DNA from: a virus
Length of the DNA: 58,301 nt
Direction: 5' to 3' (one strand)
IMG/VR virus record: IMGVR_UViG_3300025889_000138
Location: 1 to 58,301 of that record
The position numbers were made by a program, and so were the translations under genes. The notes beneath the pieces are model-generated. The model had not been told where the DNA came from and ran no database searches. It was given only the letters and a program-made list of their open reading frames with translations. Shown in pieces: positions 18,772 through 28,000 of this stretch. The stretch's first letter is position 1, and the number at the start of each line of letters is the position of its first letter.

Positions 18772-18804
18772 AAAGAGAGCTTGGCTATGTCAAGCTCTTT
18801 TTTT
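18772..18804 (+). terminator. Rho-independent terminator after the tail tube gene
   Basis: An 8-bp stem AGAGCTTG/CAAGCTCT (18776-18783 with 18791-18798) with a 7-nt loop and a following run of Ts. Flanking A and T tracts extend the helix. Confidence 0.85.
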
Positions 18805-18809
18805 ATCTT

Positions 18810-18818
18810 AATATTTAT
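18810..18818 (+). promoter_or_regulatory. Late-type promoter motif AATATTTAT
   Basis: It follows the T-run of the terminator and restarts transcription for the hub/chaperone genes. The ATG at 18848 is 29 nt downstream. Confidence 0.58.
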
Positions 18819-18847
18819 CATAGATAATAGTTATTAAAAAATAGATT

Positions 18848-19588
18848 ATGAGCGAATTTAATTTCCCAACTGAGGTTGTAGACTTACCTTCAAAAGGTCT
18901 TGTTTATCCAGAATCACATCCCCTTTCATCAGGTCAAGTTGAAATGAAATACATGACAGCTAAAGAAGAGGATATTTTAACCAACCAAGCATACATTTCT
19001 AAAGGAGTAGTTTTTGATAAATTGCTACAATCTTTGATTGTTGATAAAACAATTAAGGTAGATGATTTGATTGTAGGTGATAAAAATGCTCTTTTGATTG
19101 CTGCTCGTATTTTAGGTTATGGTTCTGAGTATAAATTTAGTTACTTAGGAGAAGAACATACTGTTGATTTGAGTGTTCTAGAAAATAAGGAAATTGATGA
19201 ATCTTTATTTACAAAAGGCCAAAACAAATTCACTTATCTACTTCCAGCCTCTAAAATTACTTTAACTTTTAAATTAATGACTGGTAAAGATGATAGAGCA
19301 GTTGATGCTGAATTAGAAGGATATAAGAAAATAAGTAAAGATGGGTTACCTGAATTAACAACTAGATTTAAACAAATGATTTTAGCTGTTGATGGAAATG
19401 AAGATAAAAAAATTATTCGTGATTTTGTAGACAATGCTTTCTTAGCTAGAGATTCTAGAGAATTTAGAAAATACATTACAACATTCCAACCAGACATTAA
19501 TACAAAAGTGACAATAACAGGTCTAGACGGTCTTGAGGAGGAGATCGATGTGCCTATTGGACTTAGCTTTTTTTGGCCTGAGTCTTGA
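18848..19588 (+). CDS. Baseplate hub/tail assembly protein (gp26-like of T4-type phages)
   Basis: 246 residues. FPTEVVDLPSKGLVYPESHPL and KYMTAKEEDILTNQAYISKGVVFDKLLQSLIVDK are highly characteristic of the protein annotated as gp26-like hub subunit in T4-like cyanophages. It lies between tube and tape measure, where other long-tailed phages keep tail assembly chaperones. It ends in an acidic EEEIDVPIGLSFFWPES tail that overlaps the next gene by 41 nt across a seven-T run. Confidence 0.8.
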   Translation: MSEFNFPTEVVDLPSKGLVYPESHPLSSGQVEMKYMTAKEEDILTNQAYISKGVVFDKLLQSLIVDKTIKVDDLIVGDKNALLIAARILGYGSEYKFSYLGEEHTVDLSVLENKEIDESLFTKGQNKFTYLLPASKITLTFKLMTGKDDRAVDAELEGYKKISKDGLPELTTRFKQMILAVDGNEDKKIIRDFVDNAFLARDSREFRKYITTFQPDINTKVTITGLDGLEEEIDVPIGLSFFWPES

Positions 19589-19871
19589 TAATGCTCCTGT
19601 TGTAAGAGCAGATTTGTTTTTACAAATACATGATATTTGTTTTTGGGGTCAAGGAGGTTATAACTTTGAAACTGTTTATAATTTGCCTATTTGGTTAAGA
19701 AAGTTTATTTTAAACCAACTTAAAAAGCATTACGATAAAGAAAACAACAGTGATGATGCTAACATGCAAACCACTTTGCAGAATTTAAAACAATTCCAAA
19801 ACCAAAAACAAGAAATACAACAACGACCTAACCAAAAATTACTTTATAAATCAGGGACATCTAAAAAATGA
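19548..19871 (+). CDS. Tail/hub assembly chaperone, gp51-like, overlapping the preceding gene
   Basis: 107 residues from the ATG at 19548. A TTG at 19533 would add five. This ATG has the only strong Shine-Dalgarno-like sequence I noticed (GAGGAGGAG at 19535-19543), although those bases also encode Glu residues of the upstream gene. The PIWLRKFILNQLKKHYDKEN segment resembles gp51-like assembly factors. The C-terminus is Gln/Lys-rich and probably disordered. The reading frame is +1 (or -2) relative to the upstream gene across the T7 tract at 19568-19574, so a frameshift fusion is possible in addition to independent initiation. Confidence 0.7.
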   Translation: MCLLDLAFFGLSLDNAPVVRADLFLQIHDICFWGQGGYNFETVYNLPIWLRKFILNQLKKHYDKENNSDDANMQTTLQNLKQFQNQKQEIQQRPNQKLLYKSGTSKK

Positions 19872-19877
19872 TGTCCC
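19854..19877 (+). other. Hairpin spanning the stop codon before the tape measure gene
   Basis: A 7-bp perfect stem GGGACAT/ATGTCCC with a 10-nt A-rich loop containing most of the TGA stop codon context. It is followed by TTAATATTT rather than a pure T-run, so it is a weak terminator at best and may insulate the next late promoter. Confidence 0.5.
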
Positions 19878-19879
19878 TT

Positions 19880-19888
19880 AATATTTAT
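19880..19888 (+). promoter_or_regulatory. Late-type promoter motif AATATTTAT (tape measure)
   Basis: It lies exactly 5 nt before the ATG at 19894, immediately after the hairpin. Confidence 0.6.
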
Positions 19889-19893
19889 AATAT

Positions 19894-22509
19894 ATGGCTG
19901 ATAACCTACAAGCTCTTTATAAACAAATACAACAACTCCAAAAAGAAGTACAATCTTTAGGAGGTGAAGGGTTTAAAGACATTAACGCTGCTATTAAAGC
20001 AATGGGTGGTGGTCTTGATGGATCTAGAAAGGTATTACAATCTTTGCAAAAAGACGCTGATGATTTAAAAAATATTTTTGGTGGTATATCTACAACATTA
20101 AAAAATGTAGTAAATGATTTAAAAGGAGTTAGAAACCTAAATAAAGAATCTCTTAGTTCCTTTGGTAAAATAGAAGGCTTAACCAGAAAAATATCAGAAC
20201 ATAAAAAAGGTGAAAATGTTTTAACAATTAAGCAATTAAAAGATACTTCTAGAAAAATAGCTTTAGAAGTTGAAAATCTTGGAATTCTTCAAAAAGAATT
20301 AGAAGCTAAAAAAAGAAGTGGTAAAGCTAGTGATGATGAAATATCGGCTCTTAATGAAATAAATGAATCTTTAAAGAAAAAAACAGGTTATTTATCTGAT
20401 ATTAATGAACAAACAGCAAAAGAAGTACAAGCTGAAAAAGACCTCCAAAAAACTATTGGTATTACTGGAAAAATATTTGATGGTATAGCTGGTTCTTTAA
20501 AAAAGATAGGTATTGAAAGTGAGCATTTTGATGATATTAAGAAAAACATAAGAGAAGCAGCTAAAGAAGGAGGTAAATGGAAAGCTTTAAGCGCTGGTAT
20601 GAGTGGTATATTCAAAGGAATAGGAGACTCATTATCAGATCCAGTTACTAAATTAGCTTTAGTCGGTAAAGCAGTTAAGAGCATATTTGGTTTTATTAAA
20701 AATGCTTTTCTTGATTTTGATAAAAAAGCGGTTGACATATCTAGAAACTTTGGTGCTACACCAAAAGCGGGTAGAGAATTAGCCCATGAGTTTAGACAAA
20801 TATCAGCTAGTTCAAATAATCTGTTATCAACAACCGGTAATTTATCCGAAGCATTTTCAGGACTAAACGCTGTAGCAGGTACATTTGCTAATTTTGGTCA
20901 AGCATCTGTTGAAACGTATAATAACTTAACTAAAGGATTACATTTAAGTGAAGGAGCTGCTCAAGGAATATATAAGTTTTCTGTCTTACAAGGTAAAGAA
21001 TTTGATAAATTTACAAACGAATTATCAGGTCAATTAGCTTTAAGAAGAGAACAATCAGGAGTAGCTTTAAGTGATAAAGCAATATATGAGTCTATAACTC
21101 AATTATCAGCTCAACAAAGATTAAACATTAAAGGAGGTACCCAAGGATTAATTGACTCAGTTATTGAGGCTAAAAAATTAGGTGCAGAGTTTAGTGATTT
21201 AAATTCAGCCGCTAACAGTTTATTACAATTTGAAAATTCAATTGGTGCTGAGTTAGAAGCTGAATTATTAACTGGTAGAAATTTAAATCTTGAAAGAGCA
21301 AGAACAGCTGCTTTAAATGGTGACCAAGTTACCTTAGCTAAAGAATTAAAAGCACAATTAGGTAGTGCTGAAGAATTTACTAAAATGAATGTTATCCAAC
21401 AGGAATCATTAGCAAAAGCTTTTGGTATGTCTGCTGACCAAGTAGCAGGTATGTTGGAAAAACAAGAAATGTTAAATGCTGCTAATAAAGCTGGTTTTAA
21501 AGATGTAGAAAGCATAGCCAAAGCGTATGGTGAAGCAGCAGATAAAGAAGCATTTTTAGCTCAAATAGGAGATGAAAGATTAAAAGCTCAAGCTTCAAAC
21601 TTAACATTCCAAGAAAAAATCAATGCTTTAACTGAAAAATTCAAAGATCTTTTTATCCAAAAACTTGAACCAATGTTCACAAAGTTTTTAGGTAAGTTTG
21701 ATGAATTTATTAAAGGTGGAGGTATTGAGAAAATAGTAGAAACTGCAAAAAACATTGGTAGTGTTTTTCTTTCTATAGGTAAAGTATTAACTGGACCAAT
21801 AGGAAAAGTCTTAGGTTTATTAGCTGGACTTGGAGCCCTTAAAATGTTAGTAGGAGGACTTCCTGTTAGAATTGTAGGACAAGGTCCAATGGGAGGTGCT
21901 GGTGGTGGAGGAGGATTAATGGGTTCTTTATTTAATCAAGGAACTGTAACTTCAAAATCAGGACAAACATATGCTGCTAACTCTCCTCAAGGAAGAATGA
22001 TTAGAAACATGTCTGGTCAAAAACCTGTAGGTAGAGGTCTTACAGGAATGGGAGCAGGAATGTTAGGTATGGGGGCAATGATGGCTGGTCAAGCTATTGG
22101 TGGACAAGCAGGAGGAGTATTATCTTCAGCAGGCTCAATGGCTGCTATGGGAGCTATAGCTGGTCCTATAGGAGCAGCAATTGGTGGTGTTGTTGGTTTA
22201 GCTATGGGTTTAAATGATATAAGTAAAGAAAAACAAAGACTAAAAAAAGAACAAGAATTTACCGAATCATTACAACCAAAAACAGCAGCCCAAAGAAGAG
22301 CAGCTAGAATATATGGTAATATGGCTGAAACAGACGCTGAAATGGCCCGTTATTCAGCTATTTCAGGAGCTGGTGGAAATGGAGGTGTAGAAGAAACAAA
22401 TTCATTACTAAAAACAATATCAGGACAACTTTCAGAACAACGTGAGATTGTAATGTCAGGAAATAAAGTAGGTACAGCTGTAGCTACAGGAAATTACCAA
22501 CAAGGTTAA
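19894..22509 (+). CDS. Tail tape measure protein
   Basis: 871 residues. The first 200 are coiled coil (LYKQIQQLQKEVQSLG, KELEAKKRSG). The middle is helical, and residues about 630-770 are Gly/Ala/Met-rich hydrophobic stretches (GMGAGMLGMGAMMAGQAIGG, AIAGPIGAAIGGVVGLAMGL) of the kind that insert in the host membrane at DNA ejection. Length and order (after tube and assembly factors, before hub) fit a tape measure, which sets tail length and occupies the tube lumen. T4 gp29 is shorter (590 residues), predicting a longer tail if scaling holds. Confidence 0.88.
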   Translation: MADNLQALYKQIQQLQKEVQSLGGEGFKDINAAIKAMGGGLDGSRKVLQSLQKDADDLKNIFGGISTTLKNVVNDLKGVRNLNKESLSSFGKIEGLTRKISEHKKGENVLTIKQLKDTSRKIALEVENLGILQKELEAKKRSGKASDDEISALNEINESLKKKTGYLSDINEQTAKEVQAEKDLQKTIGITGKIFDGIAGSLKKIGIESEHFDDIKKNIREAAKEGGKWKALSAGMSGIFKGIGDSLSDPVTKLALVGKAVKSIFGFIKNAFLDFDKKAVDISRNFGATPKAGRELAHEFRQISASSNNLLSTTGNLSEAFSGLNAVAGTFANFGQASVETYNNLTKGLHLSEGAAQGIYKFSVLQGKEFDKFTNELSGQLALRREQSGVALSDKAIYESITQLSAQQRLNIKGGTQGLIDSVIEAKKLGAEFSDLNSAANSLLQFENSIGAELEAELLTGRNLNLERARTAALNGDQVTLAKELKAQLGSAEEFTKMNVIQQESLAKAFGMSADQVAGMLEKQEMLNAANKAGFKDVESIAKAYGEAADKEAFLAQIGDERLKAQASNLTFQEKINALTEKFKDLFIQKLEPMFTKFLGKFDEFIKGGGIEKIVETAKNIGSVFLSIGKVLTGPIGKVLGLLAGLGALKMLVGGLPVRIVGQGPMGGAGGGGGLMGSLFNQGTVTSKSGQTYAANSPQGRMIRNMSGQKPVGRGLTGMGAGMLGMGAMMAGQAIGGQAGGVLSSAGSMAAMGAIAGPIGAAIGGVVGLAMGLNDISKEKQRLKKEQEFTESLQPKTAAQRRAARIYGNMAETDAEMARYSAISGAGGNGGVEETNSLLKTISGQLSEQREIVMSGNKVGTAVATGNYQQG

Positions 22510-22516
22510 TTTTTTT

Positions 22517-22525
22517 AATATTTAT
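22517..22525 (+). promoter_or_regulatory. Late-type promoter motif AATATTTAT
   Basis: Its extended form AATATTTATAATAA is the most common variant. It lies 17 nt before the ATG at 22543 and probably drives the baseplate genes to 29181. Confidence 0.6.
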
Positions 22526-22542
22526 AATAAAACAATAAAATT

Positions 22543-22824
22543 ATGGGAATTCTAGATTTATTAAAAACAAAAGGATCAGCATACTCAAGCTATAATGGTA
22601 CAACTCCATTACCAAACCCAGGTGCTACTAAATCTTCTAAATTACACGCTGATGGAGACCAACCTAGTTACTCAGTTAGTGGAGCTAACAAAAATGAAGT
22701 AAATTCTGCATATCAAGAATATTTAGATGGTACTAACAATCAATTACCTCAACCTTCTATCTTAGATAGAAACAACGGTAGTGTACCTGATAATAAAAAA
22801 TATCTAAATACTTTACCAGGATAA
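22543..22824 (+). CDS. Small tail/baseplate protein of unknown function
   Basis: 93 residues, Asn/Pro/Ser-rich, low complexity, without recognisable domain. Its start (MGILDLLKTKGSAYSSYNG) is similar in style to the next protein's start (MPLVDLLTDLGNFKYYSGG), hinting at a shared N-terminal docking peptide. It lies 3 nt before the next gene in the baseplate block. Confidence 0.65.
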   Translation: MGILDLLKTKGSAYSSYNGTTPLPNPGATKSSKLHADGDQPSYSVSGANKNEVNSAYQEYLDGTNNQLPQPSILDRNNGSVPDNKKYLNTLPG

Positions 22825-22827
22825 TAA

Positions 22828-24714
22828 ATGCCTTTAGTAGATTTACTAACAGATCTAGGTAACTTTAAATACTACTCAGGTGGTCGTGGGTATGTGTCAA
22901 CGCCTAATTCTTTTGGGCAAAAAAGCATACCTTATGGATATGACCGTCCTGGTGGAGGAAATAGTGGTCAACCTTTTGTAACTGTTAGTAAACAAAATAG
23001 TTTTGACTTATCTGTAGACCAATTAGGTAGCACTGGTTTAAATAATGATTTATTTATTAGAGGAGGAGTATCTGTTGCTAAACATGTTAAAGAAGATGAA
23101 ATAAGAATTGGAAAATTTTTAGCTTCATCACAAGGTTTACTTTGGATTGCTCAACAAAACTTATTAGAAAAAACATTTAAACCAAAATTACCAAATGATA
23201 TTTATCCAAGAGAAATTTATAGTCCTTTAAATACTCTAGCTCAATTAGCAGGTAATCCTATTGGTACCCATATAAATAAATCTGGTTTAAATCCATTTTA
23301 CTTTGATATACCTCATGGTCAAGGTGAAAACTCATATCTAGTTAAAACAGATAAACAATATAATACAGAAAATACTAACCGTTTAACTTTACTATACAAA
23401 TCTAAAATATCTCAACTTCCAGACTCACCAGACTTAAAAGTATCTAAAGGTTTTAGTATCAAGTTTAATGATAATGATTTTATTATAAATGATGCTTTAT
23501 CTAGTTATAGAAGAGTAACTGATACAACTCTTACTATACAAAAACTAGATAATACTTTTGAATCTAATTATTCATCTTGGACCAGTGAAAAACTAAGCAA
23601 TTCCGGACCTTTTAAATCAGATCCAATTTCTACTCCTTACCTTAATGATTTTAGAAGTAGAACTTATGATGGTGGTGCTGAAGCAGGAGGTGGATATAAA
23701 TTTAAAAGCTTTTTAGCTAAAGGAAATTATTCTGAAAACAACAGACAAGATACTTTTGGAATGTCTGACCCAGGAACTCGTTTTAAAGACGTTTCTGATA
23801 TAACTGCTTTATCTTCAAACCAGTCTACTGATAAAATCAATACTGTTTCTTTATATAGTTCAAACAAAGTAGATACAGATTATTCAGAATCAGATTTAAT
23901 ACCTTTTTATTTTCAAGTAGTTAATAATGATGACCCTTCAAATTATACTTTTGTTCATTTTAGAGCTTATATAGACAATTTTGGAGATAGTTTTACAGGA
24001 AATTGGCAATCATTTAAATATTCTGGTAGAGGTGAGAATTTTCATATTTATGATAGCTTTAATAGGTCAATTAGTTTAGGATTTACTATAGCTATTGAAT
24101 CAAGACTCGAACAACAACCTCAATATAAAAAAATAAGTTATTTAGCCTCATTAACTGCTCCTGATTATTCTAACTCAACCGGATTTATGAGAGGTAATTT
24201 TGTTAAATTAACTGTAGGAGATTATTTGACACAAACTCCTGGATTTATTAATAGTATAAATTACTCAGTAGCAAATAATGTCCCTTGGGATATAGCTAGA
24301 GACAATAATGGTAATCTTTTAGATAATGGAACTCAAATATTACCGATGGTGATTAATGTTAGTATGACCTTTACTCCTGTTCATAATTTTGTTCCTAAAA
24401 CAAATGGAAATTTTGTAGGTAATGAAGATAAATTTAACAAAGCAGCCTATATTGTTAATAGAGAAGCCGCTGAAAGGTTTGGATCTAAAGTTGATAATAT
24501 AAGTGGAACAACATTAAAATCTGCTCCAATACCAAAACCAACAAACCCTGGACAAATAAATATACCAAATAAACTCCAAAAACCATTTGTTTTAGAACCT
24601 ACTAGCCAAAGAAGAATTTCAGGACCATTAAATGCTTCAACTCCTACAGATGTTCGACTTAAAAATCAATCTTTATTTAGTAGAGCTATTCCTGATGGTT
24701 TACCTAATGCTTAA
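22828..24714 (+). CDS. Baseplate-associated structural protein
   Basis: 628 residues, Asn/Ser/Tyr-rich, no enzymatic motif. The C-terminal third contains LTVGDYLTQTPGFINSINYS and MVINVSMTFTPVHNFVP, which look like tube or baseplate-ring beta strands. Its position between tape measure and hub is that of T4 gp48/gp54 (tube initiator and baseplate-tube junction). I cannot assign it to either. The last 80 residues are Pro-rich and probably disordered. Confidence 0.65.
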   Translation: MPLVDLLTDLGNFKYYSGGRGYVSTPNSFGQKSIPYGYDRPGGGNSGQPFVTVSKQNSFDLSVDQLGSTGLNNDLFIRGGVSVAKHVKEDEIRIGKFLASSQGLLWIAQQNLLEKTFKPKLPNDIYPREIYSPLNTLAQLAGNPIGTHINKSGLNPFYFDIPHGQGENSYLVKTDKQYNTENTNRLTLLYKSKISQLPDSPDLKVSKGFSIKFNDNDFIINDALSSYRRVTDTTLTIQKLDNTFESNYSSWTSEKLSNSGPFKSDPISTPYLNDFRSRTYDGGAEAGGGYKFKSFLAKGNYSENNRQDTFGMSDPGTRFKDVSDITALSSNQSTDKINTVSLYSSNKVDTDYSESDLIPFYFQVVNNDDPSNYTFVHFRAYIDNFGDSFTGNWQSFKYSGRGENFHIYDSFNRSISLGFTIAIESRLEQQPQYKKISYLASLTAPDYSNSTGFMRGNFVKLTVGDYLTQTPGFINSINYSVANNVPWDIARDNNGNLLDNGTQILPMVINVSMTFTPVHNFVPKTNGNFVGNEDKFNKAAYIVNREAAERFGSKVDNISGTTLKSAPIPKPTNPGQINIPNKLQKPFVLEPTSQRRISGPLNASTPTDVRLKNQSLFSRAIPDGLPNA

Positions 24715-24719
24715 AAGTT

Positions 24720-25031
24720 ATGAATAGATATAGAAATACAATAGGACAAAACACAACAAATACTGAAGGAACAATTGTTTCTTTTGTTGGAGTTAAATAT
24801 CCTGACATTCCTTATACTTCTGGAGATATTTATGTTTATACAACAGCAGGAGACCGTTTAGATAATTTAGCTAAACAGTTTTATGGCTCATCAGAATATT
24901 ATTGGGTAATATCTGTAGCTAATCCTGACTTAGGTATGGGTTCTCTTTATGTACCTGAAGGTACTCAAATTAGAATTCCAGGAAATTTAAGTAATATTAT
25001 TTTAAATTTTCAGTTATTAAATAATCAGTGA
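24720..25031 (+). CDS. LysM-like baseplate protein (gp53 or gpX type)
   Basis: 103 residues. DIYVYTTAGDRLDNLAKQFYGSSEYYWVISVANPDLG followed by VPEGTQIRIPG is a LysM-like fold as found in T4 gp53 and P2 gpX. These proteins bridge baseplate parts or contact peptidoglycan. It starts in an AAAGTTATG context and is followed 1 nt later by the hub gene. Confidence 0.78.
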   Translation: MNRYRNTIGQNTTNTEGTIVSFVGVKYPDIPYTSGDIYVYTTAGDRLDNLAKQFYGSSEYYWVISVANPDLGMGSLYVPEGTQIRIPGNLSNIILNFQLLNNQ

Positions 25032-25032
25032 T

Positions 25033-28000
25033 ATGGCAAATATTATAGGTGAAGTTTTTGATAGATTTGTAACACAACAAGTAGAAGCTAGACAAACTCT
25101 TTTAGGTTATTCACAAGAGGGTAATACTATTAATGATAGTGTTAACCAATGGTTACATAACAATTCAGCTTGGACTAGAATGATATCTGGTATTGATATT
25201 AGAGGACCAAGAGCGGCTGAAAGATTAGTTTCATTAAATTTAGGAGCAGATTATGCAAGTGAAAACTTAGCTAAAAATTTTATTTTATATAATGGAGTAT
25301 CTTCAGTAACAGGTTCAGGAGATAGTTTATCTTTTAATCCTTCTACAAACAATCAAGATTATTTTGCTGCTAATAGTGATTTTTCTATAACTAATTCTTA
25401 TGGTTTTGCTGGATTAGATCAAGGACTAAGACCAATGCCTGGTATTGAATCTGTAAGAGTAAGTTATGTAAATAAAGGAGCTTTAGCTAATGCAGAAATC
25501 GATATAATTGCTTTTAATAAAGAACAACTAAATATAATTGATACTTTATTTTTACATCCTGGTTATAGTTTCTTATTAGAATGGGGATGGACAAGATATA
25601 TTGATAATGATACAGCGACTGTTATTCATAATGATCCAACTAGTTTAATAACTGATCCTTTTAAATCAATATTATCTAAAAAAAGCACTCAATATACTAT
25701 ATACAATGAAATAAAAAAAGAAAAACAAAAACAATCAGGCAATTATGATGCCTTATACTTAATTGTTAAAAATTTTAAGTTTACATTTCAACCTAATGGT
25801 ACTTATAAAATAACAGTATATGCTGTAACTCAAGGAGATTTACTTGAAAATTTAAAAATAAACACAGTATCTCCAGGAGAAGGGGCTTTAGGGGCTAAAC
25901 AACAGCTTTTAGACCAAGATCAAAGAAATAAAACAGTTGAAGACCTTAAAGCTGAGTTAGCTCTTAATGAAAGTAAAATAGCAGAAAAAGCTAAAGAACT
26001 ACAAGCTCTTGAAACAGCGTTTGAGGAATATAAACGAAAAAATGTACTACTTATAAATACACCTAAATATAAAGAAGTAGTTGCTGCTTCTGTACCTACT
26101 ATTGAAGAATTAAGAAAAGAAGTTAATGATTTAAAAGGTAGACCAACTGAAATAAGAAATGAAATTATAACTCTTACTGGAGAAGATATAGAAGCTACAA
26201 ATGTTGTAGATAGATTAGCTAATAAATCAAGGATACATTTAGAATTAAAACGTGTTAGAGATTATCTGCAAGGAAATACCGGGGGTGCTTCTCAAGATAT
26301 TTTATCTATGAAAGTAGAAAAAATAGAAAAAACAAAAACAGTAAATGAAGAAGGTTTAATAATTGAAACTACAGATACTGCTAATGATTTTCTATATTTT
26401 ATGAAGTTAGGTAATCTGCTAGATTTTATTCAAAATAATCTTTTATTATATAGTACTAGCAAAAGTAACCCTTATTTTAGAATAGATACAAATAATAACA
26501 ATTATTGTTTCCATTTTAGTAAACATATTTCAGCTGACCCTGAAATTTGTATGATTCCTGTAAGAGATGGAAAAATTGCTGTTCCTGAATCTTATAAAAA
26601 AGTTAGAGAAAGACCAGAAAAAATAGCTGAACTACAAAGAAAACTACAACAACAACAAAAGAATGTTGAACTTGCTCAGGATGTTCTTGAAATAAATCAA
26701 TCAATTGAAAATATAGGAACAATAGATTTTTCTCCTACTACTCCTGGTGAAAGAGTATTTAATCCTTTTGAAGTCACTAAACCAAATACAGAAACTACTG
26801 AACCCGCTGGTTTTCTTGATGTTATTAAAGAACCAACAGCCGCTGAACAAGCCCTCACAGCCGCTCAACAATATTTAAAAAGTATTTCTACTGACTTAAC
26901 ATCTGAAAATAAAGCAGCCTCTGGGTCAACAGATGCTTCTGGTCATCCTTTTTATGGAGGTTTACCTTCTACATTTCAATCAAATGCTGGTGGGGGAACA
27001 ACAAGTAGAGATGAAGTAATACAAGAAGAAAATCTTGGAAGAGTATTTGAAAATATACCAGTAGTATTCTCAGGCTCAGCTGGTTTTACAGGACCAGAAA
27101 CAATAACTATCAAAGGAGCACCAAAAGAAGTTGAGGCTTATACTATTAATTTTCCAAATTCCATTAGATATATAACTAGAAGTAGATACTTTCAGTTTGG
27201 AAAAAAAGATAATGAACCTACTAATTTAACAGAACAAGGTTCTTGGACTATTAAAGATGGAAAATTTAAAAGAATACCAGATAAAGATAAAAGTACAACT
27301 CCTAATTTAACTAAAACTAGAAATGCTGATGATATCGAATCGGGGTTAACATCACAAGATCTAAATACAGACTTTATTGTAAATAATTTTATTGGAAGGT
27401 TAATGGATATTCATGTTAATCTAGAATATATAGCAACAGTAGCTAATAATAATATAGATAAACAAGGTAATTTATCTTTAATTTCCTTTTTAAATCAATT
27501 ACTAACAGGTATAAACGCTGCTTTAGGTTATTGTCATGACTTTCAAGTAATTTATGATAGGGAAACTAATTATGTAAAAATATATGATTATAAAATTTTA
27601 AATTATGGGGGGTTAAAAGAAAAATCAAATGCTCCTGCATTTTTTAATCTTTTTGGTTTTAAACCTATAGGTAGGTTTAATTATGGTTCTTTTATATATG
27701 ATGTGAACTTCACTTCCCAATTAACTAATGACTTTGTTAATATGATAACTATCGCTGCCCAATCTGATACTAATGTATTAGGTATGGATTATACAGGATT
27801 ATCTAAATATAATGAAGGACTAGTTGATAGAATTATATCCCAAAAGAAATCAGCAGCAGAAATAGGATCAACATCTGGGGGTACAACAGTTAAAGACCTT
27901 AATAATCTTTATAATACCGCTAAAACTTTTGCTCAAGATATTTGGGGACAATTAAGTATAAACAGAGGTGAGGTAGATGCTTTTATGTCTGCTAATAGAG

